Of a stretch of DNA of 64,000 bases, positions 53,014 through 62,240 are shown piece after piece. Positions within the stretch are counted from its first letter, which is position 1; each line of letters starts with the position of its first letter. The position numbers were made by a program, and so were the translations under genes. This stretch comes from an uncultured Neokomagataea sp. (GTDB lineage: Bacteria > Pseudomonadota > Alphaproteobacteria > Acetobacterales > Acetobacteraceae), in NCBI RefSeq assembly GCF_946476835.1, contig NZ_CAMKWA010000007.1, forward strand, positions 1-64,000, written 5' to 3'. The notes beneath the pieces were generated by a model. The model had not been told where the DNA came from. It worked only from the letters and a program-made list of their open reading frames with translations, and did not search any database.

Positions 53014-53739
53014 TTAGGCGCGTTCAACTTCAGCTGCGAGGACATAGCCACCGCCACGGACGGTTTTGATGACCTGTGCATTGCGTCCATCATCTTCGAG
53101 TTTACGGCGCAATCTGCTGACGGCTACGTCAATCGCACGGTCAAAGGGGCCAGCCTGACGGCCGCGTAGCAATTCTAGCAACATGTCACGCGTGAGAACG
53201 CGGTTTGCGCGGTCAAGCAAGGCCATGAGCAGGTCATATTCGCCGCCGGTGAGTGAGACTTCTGCTCCTTGTGGATTAAGTAGGCGGCGACGTACGGGGT
53301 CCAACGTCCAGCCAGCGAAGAAGAGTTTACGGGTGTCAGCCGCTTGGCGCTGTTCGCTTGTTTCGGTCGTGCGGCGGAGAACGGCGCGGATACGGGCGAG
53401 AAGTTCACGCGGGTTGAAGGGTTTGGGGACGTAATCATCTGCGCCGAATTCAAGGCCGATAATACGGTCTGTCTCATCGCTCATCGCGGTGAGCATGATG
53501 ATGGGAACGTTGTCTTGCGTGCGGAGCCAGCGAGCGAGTTCGAGGCCGCTTTCACCGGGCAGCATGAGGTCGAGCACAATGAGTTGGTAGTGACCGGCGG
53601 TCCATGCCTTGCGCGCTTCTCGGCCATCACGGGCAGCGGTGACGCGGAAGTGGTTGCGCTCAAGAAATTTGGTGAGGAGTTCGCGGATTTCGCGGTCATC
53701 ATCAATAACGAGCAGGTGCGGCAGTGTTTCCGTCGGCAT
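53014..53739 (-). CDS. OmpR-family response regulator
   Basis: A 241-residue response regulator. The receiver domain has the acidic pair near residue 13 (LVIDDDREIRELL), the phospho-acceptor Asp in LIVLDLMLPGESGLEL, Thr in PIIMLTAMSDE and Lys in DDYVPKPFNPREL. The C-terminal winged helix (LTGGEYDLLMALLDRANRVLTRDMLLELL, IDVAVSRLRRKLEDD, IKTVRGGGYVL) is OmpR type. It is the partner of the downstream histidine kinase, 5 bp away. Target genes are not identifiable here. Confidence 0.94.
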   Translation of the reverse strand: MPTETLPHLLVIDDDREIRELLTKFLERNHFRVTAARDGREARKAWTAGHYQLIVLDLMLPGESGLELARWLRTQDNVPIIMLTAMSDETDRIIGLEFGADDYVPKPFNPRELLARIRAVLRRTTETSEQRQAADTRKLFFAGWTLDPVRRRLLNPQGAEVSLTGGEYDLLMALLDRANRVLTRDMLLELLRGRQAGPFDRAIDVAVSRLRRKLEDDGRNAQVIKTVRGGGYVLAAEVERA

Positions 53740-53821
53740 GGTAGTCTCTCACAGTGAGCTCCGTGTGCCGAGTGGCCTTCTGCTGGATGGGGCATGGTTG
53801 GTACCACACCCCGTTTTGCCC

Positions 53822-54862
53822 TTAGGCGAGCCAGTGTGGCACTGGCAGGTTCTTGGCGCGAAGGAACTCGGGGTTAAAGAGCTTCGATTGATAGCGTGCG
53901 CCACCGTCGCACAGAATTGTAACAATCGTATGTCCGGGACCAATTTTCCGCGCTGTACGAATGGCAGAGGCAATATTAATACCGGAAGAACCGCCTAGGG
54001 AGAGGCCTTCCTCGGCTGTGAGGGCAAAAATATGCTCCAAAGCTTCGGTATCTGGAATACGCTCTGCATCATCCGGGGCGCTGCCATCAAGATTCGCGGT
54101 CACGCGTGATTGACCGATTCCTTCTGTGATGGAGCCGCCAGCGATGGAGAGGTCATTTTCTTTGACCCATCCATAAAGGCCAGAGCCTTCAGGGTCAGCC
54201 AAGACAATGCGTGGTGCGGCTTTTTGTGCAGCTTTGGCTTGGTCCCGGAGGCCGAGGGCGATGCCTGCTAAAGTGCCACCTGTGCCGCAAGCGCAGGTGA
54301 AAGCATCGACCTTGCCTTGAGTTTGTTCCCAGATTTCAACTGCCGTTGTGGTGCGGTGCCCTTCACGGTTGGCGGTATTGTCGAACTGGTTGGCCCAGAA
54401 CGCTCCTGTTTCTTCCGCGAGGCGGCGGGAGAAATGCACATAATTGCCCGGATCACGGTAAGGTTTGGCAGGAACAAGGCGCAGGTCAGCGCCAATCATG
54501 CGCAGGAAATCGAGTTTTTCACGGCTTTGCGTTTCAGGTACGACAATGGTGGCCTTGCAGCCAAGGGCCTGTGCTACAAGAGTGAGGCCGATGCCCGTAT
54601 TGCCGGCTGTGCCTTCAACGATGGTCCCGCCGGGTTTGAGTAAGCCTTTGGCAAAAGCATCTTGTATGATGGCAAGGGCCGCGCGGTCTTTGACGGATCC
54701 GCCGGGATTCATGAACTCTGCCTTGCCGTAAATGTCACAGCCTGTTTCTTCAGAGGCGCGCCGTAGGCGGATCAGTGGGGTTCCGCCAATGGCGTCAATC
54801 ATGCCGGATGCCGCATGTGTCCATCCGCGTGGGCGGTGGTGCTGGGAGGCCTTGTCGGTCAT
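53822..54862 (-). CDS. Cysteine synthase family protein
   Basis: A 346-residue PLP enzyme. The PLP-binding Lys is in MNPGGSVKDRAAL, the phosphate-binding EGTAGNTGIGL and ACGTGGTLAGIA loops are present, and GLSLGGSSGINIASA near the C-terminus matches the cysteine synthase family. ATG 54862 is preceded by AGGAG 8 bp upstream; a longer frame to 54895 has no such signal. It condenses O-acetylserine with sulfide to make cysteine, or the family's thiosulfate variant. It is convergent in neither direction with a sulfur operon, but a rhodanese gene is divergent from it. Confidence 0.9.
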   Translation of the reverse strand: MTDKASQHHRPRGWTHAASGMIDAIGGTPLIRLRRASEETGCDIYGKAEFMNPGGSVKDRAALAIIQDAFAKGLLKPGGTIVEGTAGNTGIGLTLVAQALGCKATIVVPETQSREKLDFLRMIGADLRLVPAKPYRDPGNYVHFSRRLAEETGAFWANQFDNTANREGHRTTTAVEIWEQTQGKVDAFTCACGTGGTLAGIALGLRDQAKAAQKAAPRIVLADPEGSGLYGWVKENDLSIAGGSITEGIGQSRVTANLDGSAPDDAERIPDTEALEHIFALTAEEGLSLGGSSGINIASAIRTARKIGPGHTIVTILCDGGARYQSKLFNPEFLRAKNLPVPHWLA

Positions 54863-54970
54863 ACTGTCACTCCTGACTGGGGTGGCTCCGACCACTGACG
54901 TGGTGCGTGGGCCTGACCAATGGTATGTTTGATTTAATTAGAGCGTTTTTTGTAGAGATGAGGAAGAGGC

Positions 54971-55363
54971 ATGAATATTCTAACAGCCAAACAAGCTTGG
55001 GCACGTTTATCGGAAGAGCCAACTCCCGTTCTCATTGACGTGCGTACTCCACAAGAATGGCAATTCATTGGCTTGCCTGATGCGGAAAAACTGCCATGCC
55101 CCTTGGTGTGTTTGACATGGGCGCCGGACCAAGAAGAAGCATTTGTAGTGGGATTGACGCAAGCGGTGCCTGACCGTGCTCAGCCGGTTTTGTTTTTATG
55201 CCGCTCTGGTATGCGTTCACATCATGCTAGCACGTTAGCAGAACATGCCGGGTATGAGCATGTGACGAATATTGCAGATGGCTTTGAAGATAAGCACGGG
55301 CCGGGAACAGGTTGGAAGGCTGCAGGCCTTCCGTCAGCTCATAAGCCGCTATCAGGTTCCTGA
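54971..55363 (+). CDS. Rhodanese-like sulfurtransferase
   Basis: A 130-residue single-domain rhodanese. The active-site loop is LFLCRSGMRSHHA, with Cys near residue 77, and PVLIDVRTPQEWQFIGLPDAEKLP is the N-terminal rhodanese signature. It likely moves sulfane sulfur to a thiol acceptor. ATG 54971 has GAGGAAGAGG close upstream. It is divergent from the cysteine synthase gene, and its 3' end overlaps the convergent DUF2272 gene by 25 bp. Confidence 0.88.
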   Translation: MNILTAKQAWARLSEEPTPVLIDVRTPQEWQFIGLPDAEKLPCPLVCLTWAPDQEEAFVVGLTQAVPDRAQPVLFLCRSGMRSHHASTLAEHAGYEHVTNIADGFEDKHGPGTGWKAAGLPSAHKPLSGS

Positions 55364-56283
55364 TCCGCGTCATAGCGGACTTCAAGCACGGCGCACCACG
55401 GGTAGCGGCTATCGTAGCTGTGCCCGGTTTGGTCTGCGATTTGTCCAGCGGTATCGGTTGGAACATGTGTTAGCGCAACTGTGTCATCCACATTGCCGCC
55501 GATGATGCTGAGTTCATGCCCAAATGGCTGTGTGTTTTGATTGGTTGCAGTGACGATGCCGCAATGTGCAGGGAAACCGTAGCTGGTTGGGAGCATGGAG
55601 AAGGTGACTGAGCGGCTATGCCCTCGGCCAACGCAAATCAGATCTCCAATTTTAGGCGCGTAGCTGCCCGGCGCATGTGCGCTGACGCCGTTAAATTGTC
55701 CGCTCGCAGCAGCATTAATGTAGGTGGAGTGGTTGGGTGAGTATGGGAAGCGCTCATTCGCCCCCGCAACGCGCATGACGTAAGAAATAAACGCAGCAGA
55801 CCATGCGTAATGAGCGTCATTTTCGGGTGCAAAGCGCTGCCCTTCGGCATTGGTTTTCCCCGTCCAGCCAACTTCCGTCTCAGCGGGGTCTTGGCCGATC
55901 CACCAATATTCACCGATACGCTGCCATAGCCCGGGGATGCGTTCTGGTTTTAAGGCTGGGGAACTAGCGTCTGAGCGATTTTCTGGGTCATCATCCGCGA
56001 CGGCAGAGCCGAACATGCGCCATTCGCGCAGGGCGATAGCAGCGACGTCTTGGCGGTTGAAGGGCTCAAAATTTCGGCTGGCGAAATCTGGTACATGGGG
56101 ATCATAGCCGATGGGGCCAGTTGAGCCATTGGCGTATTGGGCGGTCGGTGTTTGCGTTGGTGTCGCGTGTGGTGTGGGTTGTTCTGCACAAGCGCTCAGC
56201 GCACAGAGGCTGACAAGGCTAAGTGAGGCTGCGCGTGTAGGCAGTCGCGTTAAGACATAACGGAATGTGGGTGACGATGTCAC
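55339..56283 (-). CDS. DUF2272-domain lipoprotein
   Basis: A 314-residue lipoprotein. GTG 56283 is chosen because AGGAGG stands exactly 6 bp upstream; a longer frame to 56349 has no such site. The signal (VLTRLPTRAASLSLVSLCALSAC) ends in a lipobox Cys near residue 31. The mature part matches DUF2272 (IALREWRMFGSAV, WSAAFISYVMRVAGA, GDLICVGRG, HCGIVTATNQ, GGNVDDTVALTHV), whose Cys/His positions resemble CHAP/NlpC-type cell-wall peptidases. Enzyme activity is inferred, not shown. It overlaps the rhodanese gene 3' end. Confidence 0.82.
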   Translation of the reverse strand: MTSSPTFRYVLTRLPTRAASLSLVSLCALSACAEQPTPHATPTQTPTAQYANGSTGPIGYDPHVPDFASRNFEPFNRQDVAAIALREWRMFGSAVADDDPENRSDASSPALKPERIPGLWQRIGEYWWIGQDPAETEVGWTGKTNAEGQRFAPENDAHYAWSAAFISYVMRVAGANERFPYSPNHSTYINAAASGQFNGVSAHAPGSYAPKIGDLICVGRGHSRSVTFSMLPTSYGFPAHCGIVTATNQNTQPFGHELSIIGGNVDDTVALTHVPTDTAGQIADQTGHSYDSRYPWCAVLEVRYDADQEPDSGL

Positions 56284-56289
56284 AGTGAT

Positions 56290-56295
56290 CCTCCT
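56290..56295 (-). promoter_or_regulatory. Shine-Dalgarno deciding the DUF2272 start
   Basis: AGGAGG on the minus strand, 6 nt before GTG 56283, is one of the best ribosome sites in the window and moves the start 22 codons inside the longest open frame. Confidence 0.8.
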
Positions 56296-56401
56296 GCGGC
56301 GTTGTGCACCCATACGCGACGGCGCGATGTGGTGGTGGGGGTGAGCCATATTGTGAGCGGCAACACCCCTATAGCGTCAAGATGGTCTATTGGTTTCCCG
56401 G

Positions 56402-57508
56402 TTAGGTCGGGTTGTTCTCTGCCGGGAAAAGGCCGCGCAGCCCAGCTTCTGAGGCATCACAGCAGCCGCGCTCGGTGATGAGGCCGGTGACGAGGCGCGC
56501 GGGGGTGACATCAAAAGCTGGATTCGCTCCTGTGCTGGCTGGTGGTGCTACGCGTACGCGGCCCGGTGTACCGTCGGCCTCAAGGCCGGTGACGTAGAGC
56601 ACTTCGTCTGCGCTGCGTTCTTCAATCGGGATTTCTTTTACGCCGTCCCGTACGCGCCAATCGATGGTGGAAGAGGGGAGGGCCACCCAGAAAGGAACGT
56701 TATTATCGTGTGCGGCGAGGGCTTTAAGGTAGGTGCCGATTTTGTTGGCAACATCGCCTTGTGCGGTCACGCGGTCTGTCCCGACGATGACGAGGTCAAC
56801 TTGGCCGGCCTGCATGTAGTGGCCGCCAGCATTATCGGCGATGACGGTGTGTGCAACGCCATGGCTGCCGAGTTCGAAGGCGGTTAGGAGGCTGCCTTGG
56901 TTGCGTGGGCGGGTTTCATCCACCCAGACATGCACGGGAATACCTTCATCATGGGCCATATAGATTGGGGCGAGAGCAGTGCCCCAGTCCACCGTGGCAA
57001 TCCAGCCAGCATTGCAGTGCGTCAGGACGTTGACGGTACCTTGCTTGCCTTTTTCTTCCCATGCCTTACGGATGAGCTCCAAACCGTGGCGGCCAATGGC
57101 CTCATTGACGGCAACGTCTTCATCGCACAGTGCATCGGCTTCAGCGTAACCAGCTTCGACGCGTTGTGCGACGGGAACGGTGCGGAGATGTTTGACCATG
57201 CGCTCAATAGCCCAGCGCAGATTGATGGCGGTGGGGCGTGTTTCCACCAGGCGGTTCGCGGCGGCCTCCAAAGCGGCATCGGATGCATCGTTTTGCAAGG
57301 CAAAGATTAGCCCATAGGCAGCAACGGCCCCAATCAGGGGAGCACCACGTACCTGCATGCTGCGAATGGCATGGGCGACGGCGTCTTCATCACGTAGGGC
57401 AAGAGTTTCGACTTCCCAAGGAAAGCGGGTTTGATCGAAAATACGGATGCTATTTTGGTCATCGGTTGGGCGCCAGAGGCTGCGGTAAGCGGTGCCGTTA
57501 ATTTTCAT
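56402..57508 (-). CDS. mtnA: S-methyl-5-thioribose-1-phosphate isomerase
   Basis: A 368-residue eIF2B-alpha-like sugar isomerase of the methionine salvage pathway: it converts methylthioribose-1-phosphate to methylthioribulose-1-phosphate. Catalytic Cys is in VNVLTHCNAGW and catalytic Asp in VIVGTDRVTAQGDVANKIGT; VRGAPLIGAVAAYG is the N-terminal signature. ATG 57508 is preceded by no strong ribosome site. No other methionine-salvage gene is adjacent. It is divergent from a GT4 gene. Confidence 0.94.
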   Translation of the reverse strand: MKINGTAYRSLWRPTDDQNSIRIFDQTRFPWEVETLALRDEDAVAHAIRSMQVRGAPLIGAVAAYGLIFALQNDASDAALEAAANRLVETRPTAINLRWAIERMVKHLRTVPVAQRVEAGYAEADALCDEDVAVNEAIGRHGLELIRKAWEEKGKQGTVNVLTHCNAGWIATVDWGTALAPIYMAHDEGIPVHVWVDETRPRNQGSLLTAFELGSHGVAHTVIADNAGGHYMQAGQVDLVIVGTDRVTAQGDVANKIGTYLKALAAHDNNVPFWVALPSSTIDWRVRDGVKEIPIEERSADEVLYVTGLEADGTPGRVRVAPPASTGANPAFDVTPARLVTGLITERGCCDASEAGLRGLFPAENNPT

Positions 57509-57702
57509 GGTGATGTACTGTCCTCAAAGGGTGGGCAGAGAGGGGAGACGCGGTCTCCTGAGAATGAATGTGTCAGATGTGGGGGAAATAGTCGTAGGAC
57601 TCAAGGGGGTTTACACCGCTACGATCCACGAAAAACGCTTACGGTCTGCTCTAGGTCAGTATAGGAAAGAGAGGCTGAAACCGTAGGTGGGGTCTTTAAG
57701 GT

Positions 57703-58818
57703 ATGTTTGGCAGTTTCCCGAGAGTTCTGACAATCCTGCCTCCGAAGGAGTGTTATGATGCGGGGGCTGCAGGGTCGATCGCCTTGCTGGTCAGTCGTTT
57801 GGCGGCGAAGGGGGATTGTATCCTTGGTCGTAGCATTGAGGGAGAACCACTATCGGGGGGAACGTTTATTGCCGTACCGAGGGTGTTGCTGCCGTTTATG
57901 CCGCGCTGGCGTTATCTTTTGGGTTGTGTGCGTGCGGTACGCACGTTGCAGCCCGATCTCGTAGAGGTTCATAACCGCCCCGGTTTGGCGCGAATTTTGG
58001 CGCGCTTTGTGCCTGTACGTTTGATTTTACATAATGATCCCCAGACGATGCGTGGTTTGACGTCCGCAAAGCTGCGTGAGCGTACGGTGCGGGCTATGCA
58101 AGTGTGTGGTGTTTCACAGTGGGTTGCACGTCGGTATTGTGAGGGGGTGTTGGCAGATAGTGGGGGCGTTGAGGTCCAGCATAATGTAATTGATGCGACG
58201 ACTTTACCTGCTGAGGTGCCGAAGCGCCCGTTAGTTGTTTTTGCAGGGCGTGTTGTTGCGGATAAGGGCGTGGATGCTTTTGTGCGTGCGTGGCAGGCGG
58301 TGAGGCCATCCTTTCCAGAGTGGGATGCTGTGATTGTAGGGGCGGATCGTTTTGGTTCGCATACGCCTGAGACACCTTTTCTGGCCGCTTTGCGTCCGCA
58401 AGCTGCTGCTGCGCAGGTGAGTATGCTGGGTTATAAGCCGCATGCTGAAGTGATGGCTTTAATGGCAGAAGCAAGCATTGTTGTCGTGCCAAGCCGCTGG
58501 GCGGAGCCATTTGGCATGACCGCGCTAGAAGCTATGGCGTGTGGCTGCACGGTGATTGCGTCACGCAATGGGGCGTTGCCGGATGTTGTGGGGGATGCCG
58601 GCCTTTATGCGGACCCAGATGCGGTCGGTATGTTTGAAGATATTTTGACGAAGGCTCTGCAAGATACCGCACTACGCGTGGCATTAGGGCACGCTGCGAA
58701 AGTGCGTGCGGTATCTTGCTTTGGGCTGGAAGCTGCGCGGAAAGAGCGTGATGCACTGCGCCATGCAGCGCATCACAAAGCTCCTCATCAGGCCGCATGG
58801 TCAGCGCAAAAGCGCTGA
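57703..58818 (+). CDS. Glycosyltransferase family 4
   Basis: A 371-residue GT-B glycosyltransferase. The N-terminal half has ILPPKECYDAGAAGSIALLV and VEVHNRPGLARILARF. The nucleotide-sugar domain has VFAGRVVADKGVDAFVRAW, MLGYKPHAEVMALMAEAS and VVPSRWAEPFGMTALEAMACG with the EX7E-type Glu pair. A role in LPS core or exopolysaccharide is likely; donor and acceptor are unknown. Start at ATG 57703. It is convergent with an aldo/keto reductase, and an O-antigen-ligase-like gene lies just beyond. Confidence 0.87.
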   Translation: MFGSFPRVLTILPPKECYDAGAAGSIALLVSRLAAKGDCILGRSIEGEPLSGGTFIAVPRVLLPFMPRWRYLLGCVRAVRTLQPDLVEVHNRPGLARILARFVPVRLILHNDPQTMRGLTSAKLRERTVRAMQVCGVSQWVARRYCEGVLADSGGVEVQHNVIDATTLPAEVPKRPLVVFAGRVVADKGVDAFVRAWQAVRPSFPEWDAVIVGADRFGSHTPETPFLAALRPQAAAAQVSMLGYKPHAEVMALMAEASIVVVPSRWAEPFGMTALEAMACGCTVIASRNGALPDVVGDAGLYADPDAVGMFEDILTKALQDTALRVALGHAAKVRAVSCFGLEAARKERDALRHAAHHKAPHQAAWSAQKR

Positions 58819-58823
58819 CGCGG

Positions 58824-59822
58824 TTATTCGCTGCGTTCTGGTGGAGCCATATAGGTTGGGTCGATGGCTTCAGGCACGTGGCGTGCGAGAATAGCATCAA
58901 CCTTCTGTTTTTCGTCTTCCGTTAGAGACCAGCCGAAGACGTCATTGACGCCATTGACTTGCTCGGGCTTACGTGCGCCCCAAAGGCCGATGACAGGGCC
59001 GCGGTCCAGTACCCAGCGTACGGCGAAGGCTAGTACGGATTTGTTGCGCTGTGCAGCCATCTCTTTGAATTCATCGACGGCTGCCAGGTAGGACAGGAAG
59101 CGGGGTTTGATGAATTTCGGGTCATTGGCACGGAGGTCGTCTGCCGGGAAGGCCGTATCGGCGGACATTTTTCCTGAGAGTAGACCGCGGCAGAGTGGGC
59201 CGTAAGCGAGGACGACGGCATTATGCTTTTTGGCATAAGGCAGGATGGTTTTTTCCGTCGTCCGTTCGAACAAGTTCAACGGTGGTTGGATTGTAGCAAT
59301 GGGCGCGATTTCGCGGAAGATATCCATTTGCTCGGGGGAGAAGTTGCTCACGCCGAGCGCGCGGATTTTGCCTTCTTCGCGGAGTTTTTGAAGCTCACGG
59401 GCGCTTTCATCAATGGGTGTCTTGGTGTCTGGCCAGTGAATTTGCTGAATGTCGATTGTGTCAACGCGCAGGCGGCGCAGAGAATCTTCGACTTCTTGGC
59501 GAATGCGTGCCGGGCGGGAATCACGGAAGAGTTTGCGGTTCTCTTCTTCTTCCGTCCAGTTAATGCCAAGTTTTGTTGCGACGACGGCTTGGTGCGGTTT
59601 TTCCGCTAATGCACGTCCCACGACTTCTTCTGAGTGACCGAAGCCATAAACGGGTGCGGTATCAATCAAGTTGATGCCCGCATCCAGTGCTGCATGGATG
59701 GTACGGACGGCATTATCATCGTCCGGGCCGCCCCACATCCAGCCACCAATTGCCCAAGTGCCGAGGGCGACACGAGAGACAGGCTTTTCAAGGCCAGAGA
59801 TCAGAAGGGTATCGGTTGCCAT
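58824..59822 (-). CDS. Aldo/keto reductase
   Basis: A 332-residue TIM-barrel NAD(P)H oxidoreductase. The catalytic tetrad is visible: Asp and Tyr in NLIDTAPVYGFGHSE, Lys in VVATKLG and His in IQQIHWPD. Cofactor contacts are in AFAVRWVLDRGPVIGLWGARKPEQV. ATG 59822 has AGGAAG 8 bp upstream; a frame open to 59873 is less likely. Substrate could be an aldehyde or ketose. It is divergent from the O-antigen-ligase-like gene. Confidence 0.92.
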   Translation of the reverse strand: MATDTLLISGLEKPVSRVALGTWAIGGWMWGGPDDDNAVRTIHAALDAGINLIDTAPVYGFGHSEEVVGRALAEKPHQAVVATKLGINWTEEEENRKLFRDSRPARIRQEVEDSLRRLRVDTIDIQQIHWPDTKTPIDESARELQKLREEGKIRALGVSNFSPEQMDIFREIAPIATIQPPLNLFERTTEKTILPYAKKHNAVVLAYGPLCRGLLSGKMSADTAFPADDLRANDPKFIKPRFLSYLAAVDEFKEMAAQRNKSVLAFAVRWVLDRGPVIGLWGARKPEQVNGVNDVFGWSLTEDEKQKVDAILARHVPEAIDPTYMAPPERSE

Positions 59823-59923
59823 AATATTGCTTCCTTCTACGCTTTCAAACGAAGGGTAACGTTTAAAGCGCATTCTTTCTAGGGCGGTTGCATGTTGGTA
59901 GGAAAACAGTCATCGAAGCAGTT

Positions 59924-61201
59924 ATGTTGCAAAGCTTGATGTCTTTGAGGTCGGTTGCTTGTTGGTTAGCGGTTTTATTGCCGCTCACGCTGACGCATTT
60001 CCGGGCCTTTGCTGAAATTGATTTTGATATTTTAGCCGTTTTGTTCCTCATATCATCGTTCAAAGTGGGGGGGACGTTCGACTGGGTGCGTCGGCCGTGG
60101 TTTGTGATGGCTATGGCGTGGTGGGGTTGGCAGCTTTGTTGCACTGTTCCGCCTGCTTTGCATGAGGCGCATGGCGCGGGTGGTGCTTTGACACAAGCAC
60201 TGGTGGCCATACGTTTCCCGGTCGCTATCGCGGCTTTAGGGGAGTGGGTGCTGCCTGATGTTGTTTGGCGGCGGCGTGTGCTCTGGGTCACTTTTGGATG
60301 TGCCATTTATATTGCGACGCAAATGGCCTTTCAGGCGATTTTTGGTGTTAATTTTTTTGGTCAGCCACGTTTTTTTGATGGAACGTTGACGGGGCCATAT
60401 GCGCACCCGCGTGCTGCGGCACCGCTCTCCCGTTTGATTTTGCCGCTTTTGATGGTGGTCTGCGCCTGTTGGGAGCAGAAGCGTTTACCGCAACGCTGTA
60501 TACTACAGGCTGGCGCATTACTGGGGGCGGTAGCCATTATGGTGCTGGCGGGGCAGCGTATGCCGTTTGCTTTGGCGCTGTTTGGGTTTGGTGTTTGTGC
60601 GCTGTTGTACCGACCTATGCGCGTGATGGCAGTGTCAGGTCTTGTGGCTGTGCCGGGGTTAGTGATGCTGGCACGTTTGTTTTCGCCCGCGAGTTTCCAT
60701 CATTTGGTGACGTTGACGCGGTTTCAGTTGGAACATTTTTCCGCGTCTCCTTACGGGCAAATTTATAGTCGTGTCATTGTGATGGCATCTCAGCATCCGT
60801 GGCTGGGATATGGTTATGATGGTTATCGTCATGACTGTGCGGGGGCGGCGGATCTGACGCCCCCTCATTGGCTCCATGTTGTGCCATCGGCTGATCCGAG
60901 TTTTCAGGTTTGTGTGCAGCATCCGCATAATCTTTATGCACAAGCACTGATTAATGGCGGATTGCCGGGACTCTTTATTTTTATGGGGCTGATTGTGTGC
61001 CTCTTGTGGGCGATATGGCCGGGAAAGCAGGGCAATGCCTTGCAGATTGGTTTGTTTGCTGCTGTGTTGATTCAGTATTGGCCGCTGACGTCGAGTTCGG
61101 ATTTTCTCAACCTGCCTTTGGGAGGGTGGGGCTTTATGTTGGTTGGGTTAGCGCTGTCTTGTAAGCGCTTTCCGTCCCGTGATGGGTTTCCCCACACTTA
61201 A
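59924..61201 (+). CDS. O-antigen ligase/polymerase-family membrane protein
   Basis: A multi-pass membrane protein of 425 residues with about ten or eleven hydrophobic segments. The large periplasmic loop near the C-terminus has QHPWLGYGYDGYRHDC and VQHPHNLYAQALINGGLPGL, typical of the WaaL/Wzy superfamily. It either attaches O-antigen to lipid A core or polymerises a surface polysaccharide. ATG 59924 was preferred; TTG 59888 would add 12 residues. Its 3' end lies 37 bp before the CobW gene. A GT4 gene is 1 kb away. Confidence 0.82.
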   Translation: MLQSLMSLRSVACWLAVLLPLTLTHFRAFAEIDFDILAVLFLISSFKVGGTFDWVRRPWFVMAMAWWGWQLCCTVPPALHEAHGAGGALTQALVAIRFPVAIAALGEWVLPDVVWRRRVLWVTFGCAIYIATQMAFQAIFGVNFFGQPRFFDGTLTGPYAHPRAAAPLSRLILPLLMVVCACWEQKRLPQRCILQAGALLGAVAIMVLAGQRMPFALALFGFGVCALLYRPMRVMAVSGLVAVPGLVMLARLFSPASFHHLVTLTRFQLEHFSASPYGQIYSRVIVMASQHPWLGYGYDGYRHDCAGAADLTPPHWLHVVPSADPSFQVCVQHPHNLYAQALINGGLPGLFIFMGLIVCLLWAIWPGKQGNALQIGLFAAVLIQYWPLTSSSDFLNLPLGGWGFMLVGLALSCKRFPSRDGFPHT

Positions 61202-61238
61202 GACGTGCCTATATCACAGCCAGAATATGGAGGATTTC

Positions 61239-62240
61239 ATGTCCGAAGCGCATGACACATCACGTACCGGCTCGGTTCCAGTCACGGTTTTGACGGGTTT
61301 TTTAGGGGCGGGGAAAACGACTTTATTAAATCATATTCTGAGCGCCGAACACGGCCGGAAATATGCTGTTTTGGTGAATGAATTCGGTGAACTGGGGGTT
61401 GATAATGACCTCGTGGTTGATGCGGATGAAGAAGTTTTTGAAACGAATAATGGCTGTATTTGTTGTACGGTACGGGGTGATTTAATCCGTATTCTGGGCA
61501 GTCTGTTGCGCCGTCGTGGCCGGTTTGATGGTATTATTGTTGAGACGACCGGTTTGGCTGACCCGGCTCCTGTTGCGCAGACATTTTTTGTTGATGAAAA
61601 CCTGCGCGATAAGGCACATCTTGATGCCGTTGTGACAGTAGTTGATGCTTTTAATGTCATGCAGACATTGGATGAAAGCCCGGAAGCGACGAACCAGTTG
61701 GCCTTTGCGGATGTCATTATCCTCAACAAAACGGATTTGGCTGAAGAAGCACGCCGCCAAGAGATTGTGGCGCGTATTCGTAAGATTAATGCTGTGGCTG
61801 AGATCCATGAGGCGCAGCGTGGCAATGTGCAACTGACCGATGTGTTGGATCGTGGTGGCTTTGATTTGAAGCGTGCCCTGACGACCATGCCGGACTTTTT
61901 AGAGAATAATGAACACAGCCATGAAGAAGGCATTGTGAGCATTTCACTCTCCACAAAAGAGCGGCTAGACCAGCAGCGTTTTAACGCATGGATTGGGGCT
62001 ATTTTGCAGGAGCAGGGAGCGGATATTCTGCGCTCGAAAGGCATTTTGCATTTTGAAGGTTCTGATGAGCGTTTTGCGTTTCAGGCAGTGCATATGATGG
62101 CGGATGGGGACTTCATTGGTCCTGTGCGCGAGGGTGAATCAACAGAATCGCGCTTGGTTTTTATCGGGCGTAATTTGAACCGCCCACGTTTGCGCCGTGG
62201 TTTTGAGAGCTGCACAGTGGAAGGCGCCCCGGCTGTATGA
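61239..62240 (+). CDS. CobW/COG0523-family GTP-binding metallochaperone
   Basis: A 333-residue G3E GTPase. Walker A is LTGFLGAGKTTLLNH, the CxCC metal-binding motif is in NNGCICCTVRGDL, Walker B-like IIVETTGLADPAP, and NKTDL is the base-specificity motif. The C-terminal CobW domain follows, with HSHEEG as a possible extra metal site. Members deliver zinc or cobalt; the metal here is unknown. ATG 61239 has GGAGGA about 6 bp upstream. It overlaps the WD40 gene by 4 bp (ATGA), a frequent alphaproteobacterial pairing. Confidence 0.9.
   Translation: MSEAHDTSRTGSVPVTVLTGFLGAGKTTLLNHILSAEHGRKYAVLVNEFGELGVDNDLVVDADEEVFETNNGCICCTVRGDLIRILGSLLRRRGRFDGIIVETTGLADPAPVAQTFFVDENLRDKAHLDAVVTVVDAFNVMQTLDESPEATNQLAFADVIILNKTDLAEEARRQEIVARIRKINAVAEIHEAQRGNVQLTDVLDRGGFDLKRALTTMPDFLENNEHSHEEGIVSISLSTKERLDQQRFNAWIGAILQEQGADILRSKGILHFEGSDERFAFQAVHMMADGDFIGPVREGESTESRLVFIGRNLNRPRLRRGFESCTVEGAPAV

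Noticed and set aside
61331..62044. 237-codon minus-strand frame opposite the CobW gene
   Set aside because: Ser/Arg-rich shadow without ribosome site or recognisable domain.
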